Shown piece after piece: positions 36,702 to 44,779 of a stretch of DNA of 64,000 nt (the first letter of the stretch is position 1; each line of letters starts with the position of its first letter). Below the pieces are notes generated by a model. The model saw nothing but the letters and a program-made list of their open reading frames with translations, ran no database searches and was not told the origin of the DNA. The DNA comes from Treponema sp. OMZ 798 (lineage in GTDB: Bacteria; Spirochaetota; Spirochaetia; Treponematales; Treponemataceae), in NCBI RefSeq assembly GCF_024181385.1, contig NZ_CP051305.1:1984001-2048000 (forward strand), written 5' to 3'. A program made the translations under genes and the position numbers.

Positions 36702-37787
36702 TTATTTATGCTCCAAGTGATGGTCTGCGGCCTTCATCATTTCTTCGCGGGCGGCGATACAAAGAGCATCGATGAGCTCGTCGAGAGTTCCCTGCATAAC
36801 TGCATCCAATTTGTAAAGGGTTAGGTTAATGCGGTGGTCGGTTACGCGGTTTTGCGGAAAGTTATAGGTGCGGATGCGCTCGGAGCGGTCACCTGAGCCG
36901 ACCTGACTTTTTCTGTTTTGAGCCCGTTCTGCCTGCTTTTTACTTTCTTCCAAATCATAAAGACGGCTTCGCAAAACGCGCATGGCCTTTGCCTTATTTT
37001 TAATCTGGCTTTTTTCATCCTGACAAATAACCACTAAGCCGGTGGGTATGTGGGTAATTCGGACTGCGGAGTCTGTGGTATTAACGCACTGACCGCCCGG
37101 GCCGCCTGCACGCATAACGTCGATACGCAAATCTTCTTGATTGATTTCGATTTCGGTTTCTTCGGCTTCGGGCAAAACCGCAACGGTTACCGCACTTGTG
37201 TGAATGCGGCCTGAGCCTTCAGTTTCGGGAACACGCTGAACGCGGTGAACGCCCGACTCGTAGCGGAGGCTTCCGTAAACATACTTTCCCGAAATGGAAA
37301 AGGTAATTTCCTTGTAGCCGCCAAGCTCCGTTTCGTTTAAGGACAAAATCTCGTACTTCCAGTTTTTCATTTCGGCATAGTGGGTGTACATTCTAAAAAG
37401 ATCGGCCGCAAAGAGGGCAGCCTCCTCGCCTCCTGTACCGCCCCTGATTTCCATGATAATATTTTTTTCTTCCAGAGGATCGGGCGGAATTAAAAGCATT
37501 TTTAAATCGGCCTCGCTTTTTTCAAAGGCGGCCTCAAGAGAGTGCAGTTCTTCCCTCGCCATCTCTTTGAGTTCGGGATCGCTTTCTTCTTGAATAAGGA
37601 GCTTGGAATCATCTATCTGTTTTTCGATAGAAAGATAGTTATCATATTCTTCCATCAACTTTGAAAGATAGGAATGCTCCCTCATGGTTTCTTTATATTT
37701 TGCAACATCTTTTATAAGGTTAGGGTCTTCGACTTCTTTTTCGACTTCAACAAGCCTGTTTCGTAAATTATCCAATCGTTCTTTCAT
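36702..37787 (-). CDS. prfA: Peptide chain release factor 1
   Basis: 361 residues from ATG 37787 ([19 protein letters not shown]) after AAGGA; an upstream in-frame ATG at 37889 adds unrelated residues. The GGQ motif is in [18 protein letters not shown], and codon recognition is in the RF1 type region near residue 185 ([21 protein letters not shown]). Terminates translation at UAA and UAG, leaving UGA free, relevant in an organism that reads UGA as Sec in selD. Forms an operon with prmC. Confidence 0.96.
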   Translation of the reverse strand: MKERLDNLRNRLVEVEKEVEDPNLIKDVAKYKETMREHSYLSKLMEEYDNYLSIEKQIDDSKLLIQEESDPELKEMAREELHSLEAAFEKSEADLKMLLIPPDPLEEKNIIMEIRGGTGGEEAALFAADLFRMYTHYAEMKNWKYEILSLNETELGGYKEITFSISGKYVYGSLRYESGVHRVQRVPETEGSGRIHTSAVTVAVLPEAEETEIEINQEDLRIDVMRAGGPGGQCVNTTDSAVRITHIPTGLVVICQDEKSQIKNKAKAMRVLRSRLYDLEESKKQAERAQNRKSQVGSGDRSERIRTYNFPQNRVTDHRINLTLYKLDAVMQGTLDELIDALCIAAREEMMKAADHHLEHK

Positions 37788-37883
37788 AAAAATTCCTTGT
37801 ATTGAGGAGGGAGTATAACACTTTTTAAGGAAAATGTATACAGGGATTACAAAATCATTTGTTAATGATATAAATATCAAGCC

Positions 37884-37912
37884 TTGCAATTTCGGCTTTA
37901 ATGCTGTATACT
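37884..37912 (+). promoter_or_regulatory. Promoter of a small transcript
   Basis: TTGCAA (37884-37889), 17 bp, TATACT (37907-37912). The predicted start, about 37919, coincides with an ATG. Confidence 0.6.
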
Positions 37913-37918
37913 GTTACT

Positions 37919-38047
37919 ATGTTAAAAAGAGGAAATAGAAAAACTTATCGGCTTTACAAAAAAACTGAAAAAAGTTTTGCAAAAGTACCGTGCGAAGCAC
38001 TTGACATAAGGCTGCCTATCGAACAAAATTCACAGCTTCACAGCTGA
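37919..38047 (+). CDS. Possible leaderless 42-residue peptide, or part of a small RNA
   Basis: An open frame MLKRGNRKTYRLYKKTEKSF... ends in LHS at a TGA (38045-38047). The ATG sits at the predicted transcription start, so translation would be leaderless; no ribosome site exists. The transcript would run about 225 nt to the terminator at 38095-38147. Lys/Arg-rich N-terminus, no membrane segment, no family recognised. It may equally be a non-coding RNA; it shows no tmRNA, SRP, 6S or RNase P features that I can identify. Confidence 0.35.
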   Translation: MLKRGNRKTYRLYKKTEKSFAKVPCEALDIRLPIEQNSQLHS

Positions 38048-38094
38048 GGGGTACCTGTGCCCAAATAAATTTAAATATCAATTACTCAAACCAT

Positions 38095-38147
38095 GCCCAA
38101 AGACAAGCCGTCAGTCAAAGCCCGGCCTCCTGTCCTTGGGCTTTTTT
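38095..38147 (+). terminator. Intrinsic terminator of the small transcript
   Basis: GCCCAAAGACA (38095-38105) pairs with TGTCCTTGGGC (38131-38141) with one mismatch, followed by TTTTTT; the loop holds a smaller GCCG/CGGC pairing. Confidence 0.75.
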
Positions 38148-38163
38148 CATACACCGTTTAAAA

Positions 38164-38257
38164 AACCGCAAGGAACGCAGAGAACGCAAAGGATTATAAA
38201 AGAATGCCTTACAAAGCCTTCTTAAAACACCTTGCGTCCTTGGCGTGCTCCGCGGTT
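38164..38257. repeat. Inverted GCAGAG/GCAAAG repeat element
   Basis: Left arm 38164-38192 (AACCGCAAGGAACGCAGAG...) and right arm 38230-38257, whose complement reads AACCGCGGAGCACGCCAAGG.... The arms are internally periodic (about 9-10 bp). The 496-bp stretch from 37788 to 38283 otherwise holds the small transcript unit and nothing else recognised. Confidence 0.65.
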
Positions 38258-38283
38258 AAATTAAAAAATATAAGGAGAACAAG

Positions 38284-38484
38284 ATGTTAAAGTATTGTTT
38301 GCGAGAAAACTTACTCACTCCTGCGCCGGACGATTACATGGTGCAGGCTGCGGATGTGCGCTCGTACACACTTGACGAGATTATCGACCTTATGATGGAC
38401 AAGGGCACCACGCTTACACGGGCGGACGTGGCTGCAACACTGCAAGTCTACAGCGAGGTAGTAAGCACCATTATCAAAAATTAA
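38284..38484 (+). pseudogene. Truncated HU-like DNA-binding domain gene (PF14848 type)
   Basis: 66 residues beginning MLKYCLRENLLTPAPDDYMVQ, with LDEIIDLMMDKGTTLTRADVAATL. That is the N-terminal part of the HU-DNA_bdg family common in Bacteroidetes and treponemes, normally followed by a further DNA-binding or DUF4469 domain to about 150-250 residues. Here the frame stops in an AT-rich repeat (38481-38516) that replaces the rest. GGAG lies upstream (AAGGAGAACAAG). Probably a remnant, though the domain fragment could still be made. Confidence 0.7.
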
Positions 38485-38516
38485 TTACCAATTATACATT
38501 ACAAATTAACAATTAA
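38481..38516. repeat. TTAATTACCAATTATACATTAC repeat
   Basis: AT-rich block of ACCAATTA/ATTAC words starting at the stop codon of the truncated gene; related in reverse orientation to 39875-39900 and 62721-62759. Confidence 0.5.
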
Positions 38517-38544
38517 AAGAAATTTTGATAAGGAGGTTTTCAAG

Positions 38545-39873
38545 ATGAAAACAAACAACAAGCACAAGGCATTTGCCTTGACAAAGAAGAAGGGAGCCGC
38601 GGCGCTCATCATAGCCGCAATTATTGCAACGGCACTGCTTTTTACCGGCTGTCCGAATGCTGCAAAGGCATCGGAGTCGCTGACATCTAAGCCCACCGTA
38701 ACCTTTAGCGTAGACGGATCGGGCGGCACGCTTAAAGCAAAGGTCGAAGGCGGCAGCGAAATCAATTCAGGCGACAAGGTTGCGCACGGCACAACCATAA
38801 CCTTTACGGCAACAGTGGCGAGTAACGATTATGTTGTTGAAAAATGGACTATAGCCGGCGGTGTGTTGCAATCAGGCGGCACGGACGGCAGTCCTACCGC
38901 AACAGTACAAATTACCAGCGAAACGGCGGTAAAGGTAAACTTTAGCTGCTATAAAAGCGTTGCATTCGGCACAAACGGCGCAGACTTGGCCGATTATCTA
39001 AACACCGGCTCGGCGGCAGCCGATGGCATCTATTACATCAAAATAACCGGTCTTACGGCGGCGGACTTAAAGGGCGACTCCAACGCCCCTGCGAAACCGA
39101 GCCTTCTCGGAAAAATTCTTCAAGACAACCCGAGTAAAAAGTTTGCGCTCAAGTTCGGCGAACTGCCCGCCGTTACAGATATAAACAGCTGCTTTAAAGA
39201 CTGCGAAAATCTTATAAAGCCGCCAGTTCTTCCTGCAACCGTTACAAACATGGAAAACTGCTTTTACAACTGTAAAAGATTGACCCAAGCGCCGCTCATA
39301 CCAGCAAGTGTTACGAATATGAAGAAATGCTTTGCCTACTGCAAAAACCTTACACATGTTCCCGCTCTTCCTGCAGGCGTTACAAATATGAGCGGTTGCT
39401 TTACCTACTGCGAAAACCTTACGCAGGCGCCTGCTCTTCCTACTGGCGTTAAGGATATGACATCCTGCTTTGAAGACTGCAAAAACCTTATACAGGCACC
39501 CGAGCTTCCTGCTGGCGTTAAGGATATGACCTCCTGCTTTAAAGGCTGCGAAAAGCTTACACAGGCGCCTTCGGCAATACCGCAAGACGTTACAAATCTG
39601 GACTCTTGCTTTAACGGCTGCGAAAAGCTCACACAGGCGCCGGTAATTTCTGCTTCCGTTACAAATATGAGATACTGCTTTCAACATTGCAGAAGCCTTA
39701 CATCAGTTACGCTTAAATGCAATTATGGTGGCAAATCAGCCTTTCTCAATGCTTTCGGTCTCTGCGACAAGCTGACCGCAGGCACCATAAAGGTTCCGTC
39801 GACGCAGCTTGATGCATATCGAGCCGGTGCCGATGATATGGGCACGCAGCAAAACAGGTTTGTTGGGGAGTAA
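38545..39873 (+). CDS. BspA-like leucine-rich-repeat lipoprotein
   Basis: 442 residues. A long N-region and hydrophobic helix end in the lipobox ALLFTGC (Cys 36). Residues about 48-135 resemble a divergent InlB B-repeat (TFSVDGSGGTLKAKVEGGSEINSGDKV). From residue 210 to about 395 there are eight 23-24-residue repeats of the form VTNM..CF..C.NLTQAP.LPAG, a cysteine-bearing variant of BspA/DUF285 leucine-rich repeats. The surface protein is expected to bind host or bacterial partners. AAGGAGG precedes ATG. Its 3' end abuts an AT-rich repeat, and the repeats could drive length variation. Confidence 0.85.
   Translation: MKTNNKHKAFALTKKKGAAALIIAAIIATALLFTGCPNAAKASESLTSKPTVTFSVDGSGGTLKAKVEGGSEINSGDKVAHGTTITFTATVASNDYVVEKWTIAGGVLQSGGTDGSPTATVQITSETAVKVNFSCYKSVAFGTNGADLADYLNTGSAAADGIYYIKITGLTAADLKGDSNAPAKPSLLGKILQDNPSKKFALKFGELPAVTDINSCFKDCENLIKPPVLPATVTNMENCFYNCKRLTQAPLIPASVTNMKKCFAYCKNLTHVPALPAGVTNMSGCFTYCENLTQAPALPTGVKDMTSCFEDCKNLIQAPELPAGVKDMTSCFKGCEKLTQAPSAIPQDVTNLDSCFNGCEKLTQAPVISASVTNMRYCFQHCRSLTSVTLKCNYGGKSAFLNAFGLCDKLTAGTIKVPSTQLDAYRAGADDMGTQQNRFVGE
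39172..39729 (+). repeat. Eight 69-72-bp tandem coding repeats
   Basis: Units encode V-T/K-N/D-M/I-xx-CF-xx-C-xx-L-x-x-x-P pattern; units 4-6 are most alike (GVKDMTSCF twice). Not a CRISPR: no spacers. Confidence 0.85.
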
Positions 39874-39874
39874 G

Positions 39875-39900
39875 GTTAATTGGTAATGGGTGATTGGTGG
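39875..39900. repeat. GTTAATTGGTAATGGGTGATTGG repeat copy
   Basis: Begins two bases after the BspA-like stop codon; related to 62721-62759 and, inverted, to 38481-38516. Downstream (39940-40029) a short unrelated frame ends TTAAKYLRETYADRYWKKS, possibly the 3' remnant of another gene. Confidence 0.5.
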
Positions 39901-40042
39901 CAAGTGTATGATGATGCGTAACACACAGAAAATGAAACAGAGATAAATTCAAACGATTTGGCTAATTCCACAACTGCTGCCAAGTATTTACGCGAAACTT
40001 ATGCTGATAGATACTGGAAGAAAAGCTAGAAGAAAAAATATA

Positions 40043-40084
40043 AATGCTTAATTAGGAATTGGGTTCAATTCTTAATTAAGCATT
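40043..40084. repeat. 18-bp-stem palindrome, possible terminator
   Basis: AATGCTTAATTAGGAATT and AATTCTTAATTAAGCATT flank GGGTTC, one mismatch. It lies four bases beyond the end of the DUF3791 gene on the minus strand. Confidence 0.6.
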
Positions 40085-40088
40085 AAAT

Positions 40089-40289
40089 CTATTTTTCGCT
40101 CAAGAGTTCTTCTACAAGGTAGTCATCGCTCATACAGTGCATATCCGAAATTCCTTGCGACATTAATTTATATACATTAGAATGATAAAATTTTTTAAGG
40201 GCTGAAGATAGGCTCACTCCTGTTTTTTCGGCATAGAGAGCTGCAATGCGTGCATACTTTTTTTGTAATAAAATAGGATGAGCCGTCAT
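40089..40289 (-). CDS. DUF3791-like small protein, third gene of a cassette
   Basis: 66 residues: LLQKKYARIAALYAEKTGVSLSSALKKFYHS...LMSQGISDMHCMSDDYLVEELL. The HSxVYKLMSxGISDMHCMSDxYLVEEL pattern is typical of small proteins encoded with DUF3990 genes. It overlaps the DUF3990 gene by four bases (ATGA type), so the two are translationally coupled. Soluble, helical. It may be the antitoxin, a specificity factor or a regulator; function not established. Confidence 0.75.
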   Translation of the reverse strand: MTAHPILLQKKYARIAALYAEKTGVSLSSALKKFYHSNVYKLMSQGISDMHCMSDDYLVEELLSEK

Positions 40290-40768
40290 AGAGTTTCACT
40301 CCCTGTAAACTTTAAGTATCTATCAATAACATATTGCTTTTTTAAGCAAATCTGCCAATTAGGTTTTTCATATTTCAGCCTTTTTATAACTTCCTTTTTA
40401 TCGATTAAATCGGATAAAAAAAGTTCAATGGTATTAAAAACTTTATCGTTTGCAACACCGCCTTCAATTATATCGTATATCTCGTAATCATCTGCCGATT
40501 TACCGCTGCGGCAGCCGACTATAAAATCAAGCCATTTCTCATCATAATAATCAAATCTTAAAACCTTACATTCTTTATATGCAGAAGTATCAAACTCATA
40601 GCTTGAAATTATTCCCGTCTTTTTAAGAGTCATAAACTTTCGGCACCATTGTTTAGCCTGTTCATAATGAGGCGTTAAATAAAAACCTTGGCCGAAATCT
40701 ACACGGCTTCTTGAATGGAGTACATCAGGCTTAATAATTTCAAGGTTTGACCCGTGATATAAAATCAT
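40286..40768 (-). CDS. DUF3990 protein, predicted ADP-ribosyltransferase-like
   Basis: 160 residues. It opens MILYHGSNLEII, followed by DFGQGFYLTPHYEQAKQWC. The YHGS and G-x-GFYLT segments resemble the NAD-binding H and Y motifs of ADP-ribosyltransferases of the DarT/PARP-like group; a later EL/E candidate is in NTIELFLSDLI. Active-site assignment is by resemblance only. It lies between two DUF3791 genes with four-base overlaps on each side, the usual tight organisation of a toxin with its antitoxin(s). Confidence 0.8.
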   Translation of the reverse strand: MILYHGSNLEIIKPDVLHSRSRVDFGQGFYLTPHYEQAKQWCRKFMTLKKTGIISSYEFDTSAYKECKVLRFDYYDEKWLDFIVGCRSGKSADDYEIYDIIEGGVANDKVFNTIELFLSDLIDKKEVIKRLKYEKPNWQICLKKQYVIDRYLKFTGSETL

Positions 40769-40995
40769 ATTTTAACACCTTTTTCTTTTGCAGCCGCAAG
40801 AATATCGTTTACAATATAATCCTTATCCTGCGTATGCAGTATATCGTAATTCGGTAAGATATAATCAAACAATAAGCTGCTTTTTTCCGCGAGAGCTGTA
40901 TATACCTCACTGCCGTCTTTTTTTAGTTTAATGGCAATGTTTTCTATACAAAAAATTGCAAATTCAAGACTGTTTTTATCCGTTATTCTATCCAT
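40765..40995 (-). CDS. DUF3791 small protein, first gene of the cassette
   Basis: 76 residues: LEFAIFCIENIAIKLKKDGSEVYTALAEKSSLLFDYILPNYDILHTQDKDYIVNDILAAA. The LPNYDILHTQxKxYIVxDI tail is diagnostic of DUF3791. Soluble and helical. It leads the three-gene cassette and overlaps DUF3990 by four bases. Candidate antitoxin by position (upstream, small); not tested. Confidence 0.82.
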   Translation of the reverse strand: MDRITDKNSLEFAIFCIENIAIKLKKDGSEVYTALAEKSSLLFDYILPNYDILHTQDKDYIVNDILAAAKEKGVKI

Positions 40996-41043
40996 TCTGA
41001 ATATATAATAGCATAGTTTTATTTTTTTTTCTATTCCTTTGCT

Positions 41044-43026
41044 TCACATAAGATTGACCGGATCGGTGTCGACTTCGATGTAGATGCCGGTCATCGGTTT
41101 ATATTCTTTTACAAAGCGGGAGGCTGCATTTTGAATTAGGGGAAAGTTAGAAGAGCGGAGCAGAACCTGTTGACGGTGGTTTCCTGCTATCATCGATAAA
41201 ACGCATTCGGAAGGCCCCATTATTTCGGCCTTGTCTTTGTTTTGTGAGGAGAGGATATATTTTAGAATGTTTACGGCGCCCTCTGCGGCGAGCTCGGCTT
41301 TTTTTAAGTCCTTGCTTCTAAAGACCAAGCGGATGAGGCGTTTAAAGGGCGGGAAATCCAAGAGCTTTCTTTGGCCGAGTTCATAGTCGTAAAACTTTTC
41401 GTATTCGTGTTTTTTTGCACAAACAATCGAAGGATGATTGGGCTTTAAGGTTTGAATAATAACGAGGCCGTCCCCGCTAAAACGCCCTGCCCTTCCGGCT
41501 GCCTGAGTGATGAGGGCAAAGCTTCTTTCGGCGGCTCTAAAGTCCGGCATTTGAAGCCCCGTGTCTGCAAGGATAATTCCGACAAGTCTGACTTTCGGAA
41601 AATTCAAGCCCTTTGCTATCATCTGAGTTCCGAGGAGGATGTCTATTTTCCCTTCCTTAAAATCCTTTAAGCGGTTTTCAAGGCTGTTTTTTTTGGAAAC
41701 CGTATCCGTGTCCACCCTCGCAACAGTGCAGTCGGGAAATGCCCTGGAAACTTCCTCTTCGATAAATTCCGTACCGACACCTGCATAACCTATGTCGAGG
41801 GAATTACACTCGGGGCAAAGAGACGGAGGCCTCGCCTGCATTCCGCAATAATGGCACTTCATTACGTTTTCGGCTTTATGAAAGGTCATCGGCACGGAAC
41901 AGTTTTTGCAAAGCATCTCATAGCCGCAGGAGCGGCACCTGAAAATATGGGAAAAGCCCCGCCTGTTTAAAAAGAGGATGGTTTGCTTTCCCTCATTTTT
42001 GGTTTTGCGTATTTCGCTTATAAGCCTTTCGCTTAAAGCCCCTTTAAGCCCTGAAATATTTTCTATTTCGATTTGAGGAAGGCTTCCGCCTGCAAGTCTT
42101 TTTGAAAGGGAAAGAAGGGTGATCTTTTTGTTTTGAATCATGTTCCACGCTTCAAGTGAGGGAGTTGCAGAGCCCATCACCACGGGGCAGTTGTGTTTGG
42201 CGGCCAAGTACATGGCAGTCTGGCGGGCGTGATAGCGCGGCACCGAGCCCGACTTATAAGAAGCATCATGCTCCTCATCGATTATGATAAGGCCTATTTT
42301 TTCGGCAGGAGCAAAGACGGCGCTTCTCGCCCCGACAATCATAAGGGCTTCCCCCCGCCTTATCCTCATCCACTGGTTGAGTCTCTCGCTTCCCGTAAGG
42401 CCTGAGTGCAAAACTGCCGCCTGAGTGCCGAAGCGTTTTACGGCCGCACTTATAACCTGATGGGTAAGCCCTATTTCGGGAACAAGGTAGATGACGGCCT
42501 TTCCTCCCGAGATTATCTTTTCGGCGGCCTTTAAAAAAACTTCCGTCTTCCCCGAACCTGTTAAGCCGTATAAATAAAACAATTCTTTTTTGTTTGAGTT
42601 TACGATTTTTTCGACGGCAGTTTTTTGCTCATCGGAGAGGCTAAAGGTCTTATCTTCAACTTCGCTGCCCCATTTTAAATTTTCGAAAGAAACCTCCCTT
42701 TTACCTGAGGGGAGGATTGCAGAGAGGGCTTCGCCGAAGCTGCAAATATAAAAGTGCGAAATCCAAGAGGCAAGTTCTATCTGAGCCAGCCCAAAAATAT
42801 TTTCCTTATCAACAACGCGTTTAATCGGCTTTATCTTATCCTCTCCCACAGGGCTATCTTTAGGAAAGGTATCGGATTCTTCTATTATAAAGCCTATTAA
42901 ATTTCTTGAACCGAGCTGAACGGAGGCCCTCTTCCCCACAAGGCTTCCGCCCGCTTCTTCTATATTTTTATAGGTAAAGTTTTGATAGAGATGGAGATTA
43001 AAGGCAAGAGTCAGCCATTTTGCCAT
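41044..43026 (-). CDS. priA: Primosomal protein N' (replication restart helicase)
   Basis: 660-residue 3'-5' helicase that reloads the replisome at collapsed forks. The N-terminal DNA-binding domain comes first; Walker A YGLTGSGKTEVF is at about residue 153 and the DEEH box at LIIIDEEHDASYKSG. Eight zinc-binding Cys lie in CRSCGYEMLCKNC and CHYCGMQARPPSLCPEC, and the helicase C motifs include QMIAKGLNFPKVRLVG and ITQAAGRAGR. Somewhat shorter than the E. coli enzyme (732). Last gene of the odp-led minus-strand unit. Confidence 0.95.
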   Translation of the reverse strand: MAKWLTLAFNLHLYQNFTYKNIEEAGGSLVGKRASVQLGSRNLIGFIIEESDTFPKDSPVGEDKIKPIKRVVDKENIFGLAQIELASWISHFYICSFGEALSAILPSGKREVSFENLKWGSEVEDKTFSLSDEQKTAVEKIVNSNKKELFYLYGLTGSGKTEVFLKAAEKIISGGKAVIYLVPEIGLTHQVISAAVKRFGTQAAVLHSGLTGSERLNQWMRIRRGEALMIVGARSAVFAPAEKIGLIIIDEEHDASYKSGSVPRYHARQTAMYLAAKHNCPVVMGSATPSLEAWNMIQNKKITLLSLSKRLAGGSLPQIEIENISGLKGALSERLISEIRKTKNEGKQTILFLNRRGFSHIFRCRSCGYEMLCKNCSVPMTFHKAENVMKCHYCGMQARPPSLCPECNSLDIGYAGVGTEFIEEEVSRAFPDCTVARVDTDTVSKKNSLENRLKDFKEGKIDILLGTQMIAKGLNFPKVRLVGIILADTGLQMPDFRAAERSFALITQAAGRAGRFSGDGLVIIQTLKPNHPSIVCAKKHEYEKFYDYELGQRKLLDFPPFKRLIRLVFRSKDLKKAELAAEGAVNILKYILSSQNKDKAEIMGPSECVLSMIAGNHRQQVLLRSSNFPLIQNAASRFVKEYKPMTGIYIEVDTDPVNLM

Positions 43027-43035
43027 AGATGCCGC

Positions 43036-43863
43036 CTAGTTTTTCTCAAGCAATTCGTTGAGGCGGGCACGGAAGAGTTTTAAGTCCTCCCATGCAGGCC
43101 GTTTTAAATTGACATCCCGCAAGAGGGCGCTTGGGTGATAGGTCGCCATGAGGGGTATGTTTTGATATTCAAAAAACCTGCCGTGCATCTTGCCTATGCC
43201 TTCTTGAGTTTCCAAGAGGTTTTGAAGGGCCACCCGTCCGACCACAAGAATAGCCTTAGGCCTTATCAGGGCAATTTGAGCATTTAAGTAATTTCTGCAT
43301 GCGGCCGTTTCATCGGGTAAGGGGTCTCGGTTATTGGGCGGCCTGCATTTTACCACGTTTGTGATATAGCAATTATGGGTGCGGTAAAGTTCGATGGCGG
43401 CAAGCATCCTGTCCAAAAGCTGTCCGGCCTTTCCGACAAAGGGACGGCCCTGAGCATCCTCATCGGCTCCCGGCCCCTCGCCTATGACCATTACATCTAT
43501 CCTGCCTTCAGCATTGGAAAACTCCCGAGGCCCCTCCCCTGCAACAGTATTATGCCGCCTCTCGCACAGACGGCAGGACTTGCAGGAAGCAATCTGTGCA
43601 TAGACCTTTTCAAGACTTTCAAAGCCTCTTTCTGAATCGGGCAAGGGATTTTTTGAAGCGTTTGCTATTTCGGCATCGGGCAAAATGTTTTTTGCACCGT
43701 CTGCTATATCCATATCGGCAATAGCGGTACTTCTTGACTCCGGATTTACCGAAATAGAGTCATCGCTAAAATCGGGACACTCTTCATCGATTTTAAAACC
43801 CGATAGGCATTCCGAGGCTGTGCGAAAAAACGTGTATAGTATTTTTTTTTCTTCGGCTTTCAT
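43036..43863 (-). CDS. Family-4 uracil-DNA glycosylase
   Basis: 275 residues; removes uracil from DNA. The catalytic domain (about 85-275) has GEGPGADEDAQGRPFVGKAG and MATYHPSALLRD, and four Cys for the 4Fe-4S cluster (CKSCRLC, VVKCRPPNNRDP, ETAACRNYL). The first 80 residues are acidic and repetitive (NILPDAEIANASKNPLPDSE) and not part of the family. Nine bases before priA, so repair and restart genes are linked. Confidence 0.92.
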   Translation of the reverse strand: MKAEEKKILYTFFRTASECLSGFKIDEECPDFSDDSISVNPESRSTAIADMDIADGAKNILPDAEIANASKNPLPDSERGFESLEKVYAQIASCKSCRLCERRHNTVAGEGPREFSNAEGRIDVMVIGEGPGADEDAQGRPFVGKAGQLLDRMLAAIELYRTHNCYITNVVKCRPPNNRDPLPDETAACRNYLNAQIALIRPKAILVVGRVALQNLLETQEGIGKMHGRFFEYQNIPLMATYHPSALLRDVNLKRPAWEDLKLFRARLNELLEKN

Positions 43864-43871
43864 CGGTAAAA

Positions 43872-44777
43872 CTATTGCCCGCCGCCTTGAGTACCGTCGG
43901 CTTGAGCACCGCTCATCTTAGCCTTAAGTTCGCGCAAGGCTTTAAGGGTCTCGCTCGCATCACTTCTTGCTACAGCCAAAAAATCGATAAGCTGGGGATA
44001 TTGCTTTAAAAGCTCGCCCCACTCTTTCATATCGTTCATGCGGAATTTTAAGGCAGCGGCACTTTTCCCTTCTTGTATCATCATGTCGGTAAAGGCCTTT
44101 GTCTGCTGCCTTTCATACTCGGCATAGGCATCTCTTATTACCGTATAAAGCTTAAGATCAGGGATTACAAAATCGGAAGAAAGCTCTGCGGAAATAATTT
44201 CAATTTCGCCCCCAAGGTCTTTTTTTAGCGAGTCTTGAATCTTTTCGCTAAATGCACCATATTGGAATTTTACCTTTTCATACTCGGCAGGATTAGATAA
44301 AAAAAACTCTATAAATTGATTTGCAGCTTTTTCTGCTCCTTCCCTTACCTTGTTTTCAACAAAGGCATCCAAATCGCTTTGAGTTTTTATCGAAGCATTT
44401 TTTACAAGAGGAAGAAGACTTTCAGGCTTTACGGATGCCGAAATCCTTATGCCGAATTTCCAAGTAAAATCATGCTTTTGCTCCATCACTACCGCAAATT
44501 TGTCGGCGGAAGGAAGCCGGCCCTCGCTTTTATATTCAAGTTCAATAGGGCTTAAATTAAAGGTAAGAATCTTCGAATTAGTGGGAACCAGCCTTTCCCA
44601 TCTCCACATAAATTCGCCGGGGATAACGAGCTTATCGTGGTAACCTCCCGACTTTGAAAGCATAACTCCGTAAGAGCCGGCCGGAACGGAAAACTGCATC
44701 CAGCCGAAAAAAAAGGCTGTGCTGCTTAAGATAATCAAAATAAAAAACCAAATTAAAAATGATGTTCTTTTTTTCAT
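43872..44777 (-). CDS. Membrane-anchored SPFH-like protein
   Basis: 301 residues. One N-terminal transmembrane helix (about 7-27) and then a band-7/SPFH-like region (FSVPAGSYGVMLSKSGGYHDKLVIPGEFMWRWERLVP), ending in a long helix and a Gly/Gln-rich tail. Prohibitin-type proteins of this shape form membrane scaffolds. It follows the chemoreceptor gene by two bases. Specific role unknown; an envelope or receptor-clustering role is speculative. Confidence 0.7.
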   Translation of the reverse strand: MKKRTSFLIWFFILIILSSTAFFFGWMQFSVPAGSYGVMLSKSGGYHDKLVIPGEFMWRWERLVPTNSKILTFNLSPIELEYKSEGRLPSADKFAVVMEQKHDFTWKFGIRISASVKPESLLPLVKNASIKTQSDLDAFVENKVREGAEKAANQFIEFFLSNPAEYEKVKFQYGAFSEKIQDSLKKDLGGEIEIISAELSSDFVIPDLKLYTVIRDAYAEYERQQTKAFTDMMIQEGKSAAALKFRMNDMKEWGELLKQYPQLIDFLAVARSDASETLKALRELKAKMSGAQADGTQGGGQ

Positions 44778-44779
44778 AA

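Noticed and set aside
38045..38064. TGA ending the 42-codon frame as a second selenocysteine codon (would add GVPVPK).
   Set aside because: The only hairpin begins directly at the TGA instead of about 11 nt later, and no Sec-protein family fits.
39067..39687. 206-codon minus-strand frame opposite the BspA-like repeats.
   Set aside because: It mirrors the tandem repeats of the real gene; no ribosome site and no independent protein character.
39172..39729. CRISPR-like array from regularly spaced similar units.
   Set aside because: Units are contiguous coding repeats without spacers.
39940..40029. Short frame ending TTAAKYLRETYADRYWKKS as a gene.
   Set aside because: No start or ribosome site and too short; may be a 3' remnant but the family is not recognisable.
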